This document shows, piece after piece, positions 62,940-64,000 of a DNA stretch of 64,000 bases; positions within the stretch are counted from its first letter, which is position 1, and every line of letters begins with the position of its first letter. The position numbers and the translations under genes were made by a program. The DNA lies in NCBI GenBank assembly GCA_963749825.1, contig CAVVOI010000009.1, positions 806,001 through 870,000 on the forward strand, written 5' to 3'. This DNA is from UBA11865 sp963749825. Lineage in GTDB: Bacteria > Chloroflexota > Anaerolineae > Promineifilales > Promineifilaceae. The notes below the pieces were generated by a model. The model searched no databases. It worked only from the letters and a program-made list of their open reading frames with translations, and was not told where the DNA came from.

Positions 62940-64000
62940 CTAAAATAAAAATATCTTTGTGACTGTGTCGTTAATGACGGCTAGAATCCATTGGGGCCAG
63001 ATACCCAGCGACAACATTAGAATCATCAGTGGCCAAATAACGAGATGTTCTCGCAGATTCATATCTTTGAGATCTTGCCACTTGGGATTTACTTCACCGT
63101 GAAGAGTAAAACCAATGCCTTTCAGTATATATGCACCAGTCATTAGTAAACCAAGCATCGATAAAGCGATTTGAATTTTGAACGGAGCCCCCCAAGCGCC
63201 ACGGGTGATCATGAATTCGCCGACGAAGCCGTTCAAGCCCGGCAAACCTAAAGAGGCCATACTGGAAAAAACCAAGGCCGCGCCAAAGAAAGGTAATATT
63301 GACCAGAGGCCACCATAATCCTTCAATTGCCTGGTATGAGCGCGTTCATAGATGACGCCCACCAAGAAAAACATGGCAGCCGCTGATAATCCATGATTAA
63401 ACATCTGCATGACGGCACCGCTAGTGGCGATGATCGCATCCTCGTTCATGTTGCTATTGGTATATTGGGAGCCAAACACCCAGGCCATCACGGCAATACC
63501 CATGACCACAAAGCCCATGTGATTGATCGAAGAATAAGCGACCAATCGTTTAAAGTCCCATTGACCAAAAGCCGCATAGCCACCCATAATGATGCTGAGC
63601 ATGCCGAAAATTGCCAGAACGCCTGCTGTGGCGTGAGCCTGTTCCGGGAATAGGGGTACGGTAAGGCGTATAAAGCCATAGGCGCCCATCTTTAACAATA
63701 CACCTGCCAAAATCATGGAACCGGCGGTAGGCGCTTCAGTGTGGGCATCTGGTAGCCAGGTATGGAATGGCCAAACCGGAATCTTAATGGCGAAGGCGAT
63801 AACGAAAGCCACGTAAGCAATTCCTTTAAAGAAGCCGGTGGATAGGTTAGTGCCTGGTAAAACCGGCAAATCGAAATTAACCCAGAGTTGGGATAGCTCT
63901 GGGATGTCGAAGGTGCCCATGGAAAGGCCGATGACCTGGATGGCTAATAAGAGGCCCAGGCTACCTGCCATTGTGTAAATCATGAATTTGAAGGAGGCAT
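62940..64000 (-). CDS. nuoM: NADH-quinone oxidoreductase subunit M, upstream copy, 5' truncated by window
   Basis: At least 352 residues are visible. The frame continues past the right edge (ASFKF before the first internal Met), so the start is missing. The proton-path segment IPVWPFHTWLPDAHTEAPTAGS and the following LLKMGAYGF are typical of NuoM. It differs from the downstream copy by more than a recent duplication would allow. The 78-base gap and shared strand suggest one nuo operon. Confidence 0.88.
   Translation of the reverse strand, partial: ASFKFMIYTMAGSLGLLLAIQVIGLSMGTFDIPELSQLWVNFDLPVLPGTNLSTGFFKGIAYVAFVIAFAIKIPVWPFHTWLPDAHTEAPTAGSMILAGVLLKMGAYGFIRLTVPLFPEQAHATAGVLAIFGMLSIIMGGYAAFGQWDFKRLVAYSSINHMGFVVMGIAVMAWVFGSQYTNSNMNEDAIIATSGAVMQMFNHGLSAAAMFFLVGVIYERAHTRQLKDYGGLWSILPFFGAALVFSSMASLGLPGLNGFVGEFMITRGAWGAPFKIQIALSMLGLLMTGAYILKGIGFTLHGEVNPKWQDLKDMNLREHLVIWPLMILMLSLGIWPQWILAVINDTVTKIFLF

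Noticed and set aside
1..64000. CRISPR arrays, tRNA or rRNA genes, integrases, insertion sequences
   Set aside because: I looked through the intergenic stretches and saw no spaced repeats, cloverleaf-like sequence or transposase frames. A tRNA scan would be decisive.

Overview
The window reads as a chromosomal segment of a mesophilic Chloroflexota bacterium, most likely from the Anaerolineae or a nearby class. This is inferred from gene content and style, not from a marker phylogeny. The clues are threonine/proline-rich lipoproteins, a tricorn-type protease, a DUF6754 / glutamate-mutase-L-like membrane cluster, TPR plus zinc-ribbon proteins, a PhnE pair of double length and complex I next to F0 ATP synthase genes. 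I see no rRNA, tRNA, CRISPR array, integrase or insertion sequence.

Layout. 1-6.2 kb: an acyl-CoA dehydrogenase, a DinB-fold protein, a small MbtH-like protein and a tricorn-like protease. 6.2-10.4 kb: an M20 dipeptidase convergent with tricorn, a lipoprotein, a histidine phosphatase, a methyltransferase and an Mrr-type nuclease with membrane anchors. 10.4-15.3 kb: a PiT phosphate transporter with its DUF47 partner, dTDP-glucose 4,6-dehydratase, a sorbosone-dehydrogenase-like lipoprotein and a Rieske protein. 15.4-18.0 kb: a helicase-associated-domain protein and a diacylglycerol-kinase-family lipid kinase.

18.3-31.8 kb is the least explained part. A good sigma70-like promoter leads into seven closely packed, mostly overlapping genes: integral membrane proteins, a zinc-ribbon protein with an extracytoplasmic domain and an actin/Hsp70-fold MutL-like ATPase. 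Behind them come a double-anchored LPXTG protein, a hybrid kinase whose second half is a decayed duplicate of the first, a PspA-like protein, a TPR/zinc-ribbon membrane protein and a membrane coiled-coil protein. I propose an uncharacterised envelope machine with its stress and signalling partners.

32-39 kb is housekeeping: bL9 with an acidic tail, a RodZ-like protein, RimO, a TlpA-like thioredoxin, a degenerate Lgt-like protein, a PUA/EVE-like protein and a methionyl-tRNA synthetase gene interrupted by a one-base frameshift. 39.4-43 kb holds membrane and GT2 glycosyltransferases. 43-49 kb, minus strand, is a phnD-phnC-phnE-phnE transporter with enlarged permeases and a terminator hairpin behind phnD. 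49-56.6 kb holds a frameshifted surface protein, an ABC ATPase with an ABC-2/SpoIIM fusion permease, an Lgt carrying an RNA-polymerase-alphaCTD-like insert, a CDP-alcohol phosphatidyltransferase and an alkaline-phosphatase-fold enzyme.

56.9-64 kb, minus strand, carries the membrane ends of two bioenergetic complexes: nuoM (partial), a second nuoM, nuoN, then atpZ, atpB, atpE and an atpF with a delta-like tail. The F1 genes do not follow; a terminator closes the unit. Functions rest on recognised motifs in the translations; no database search was possible.
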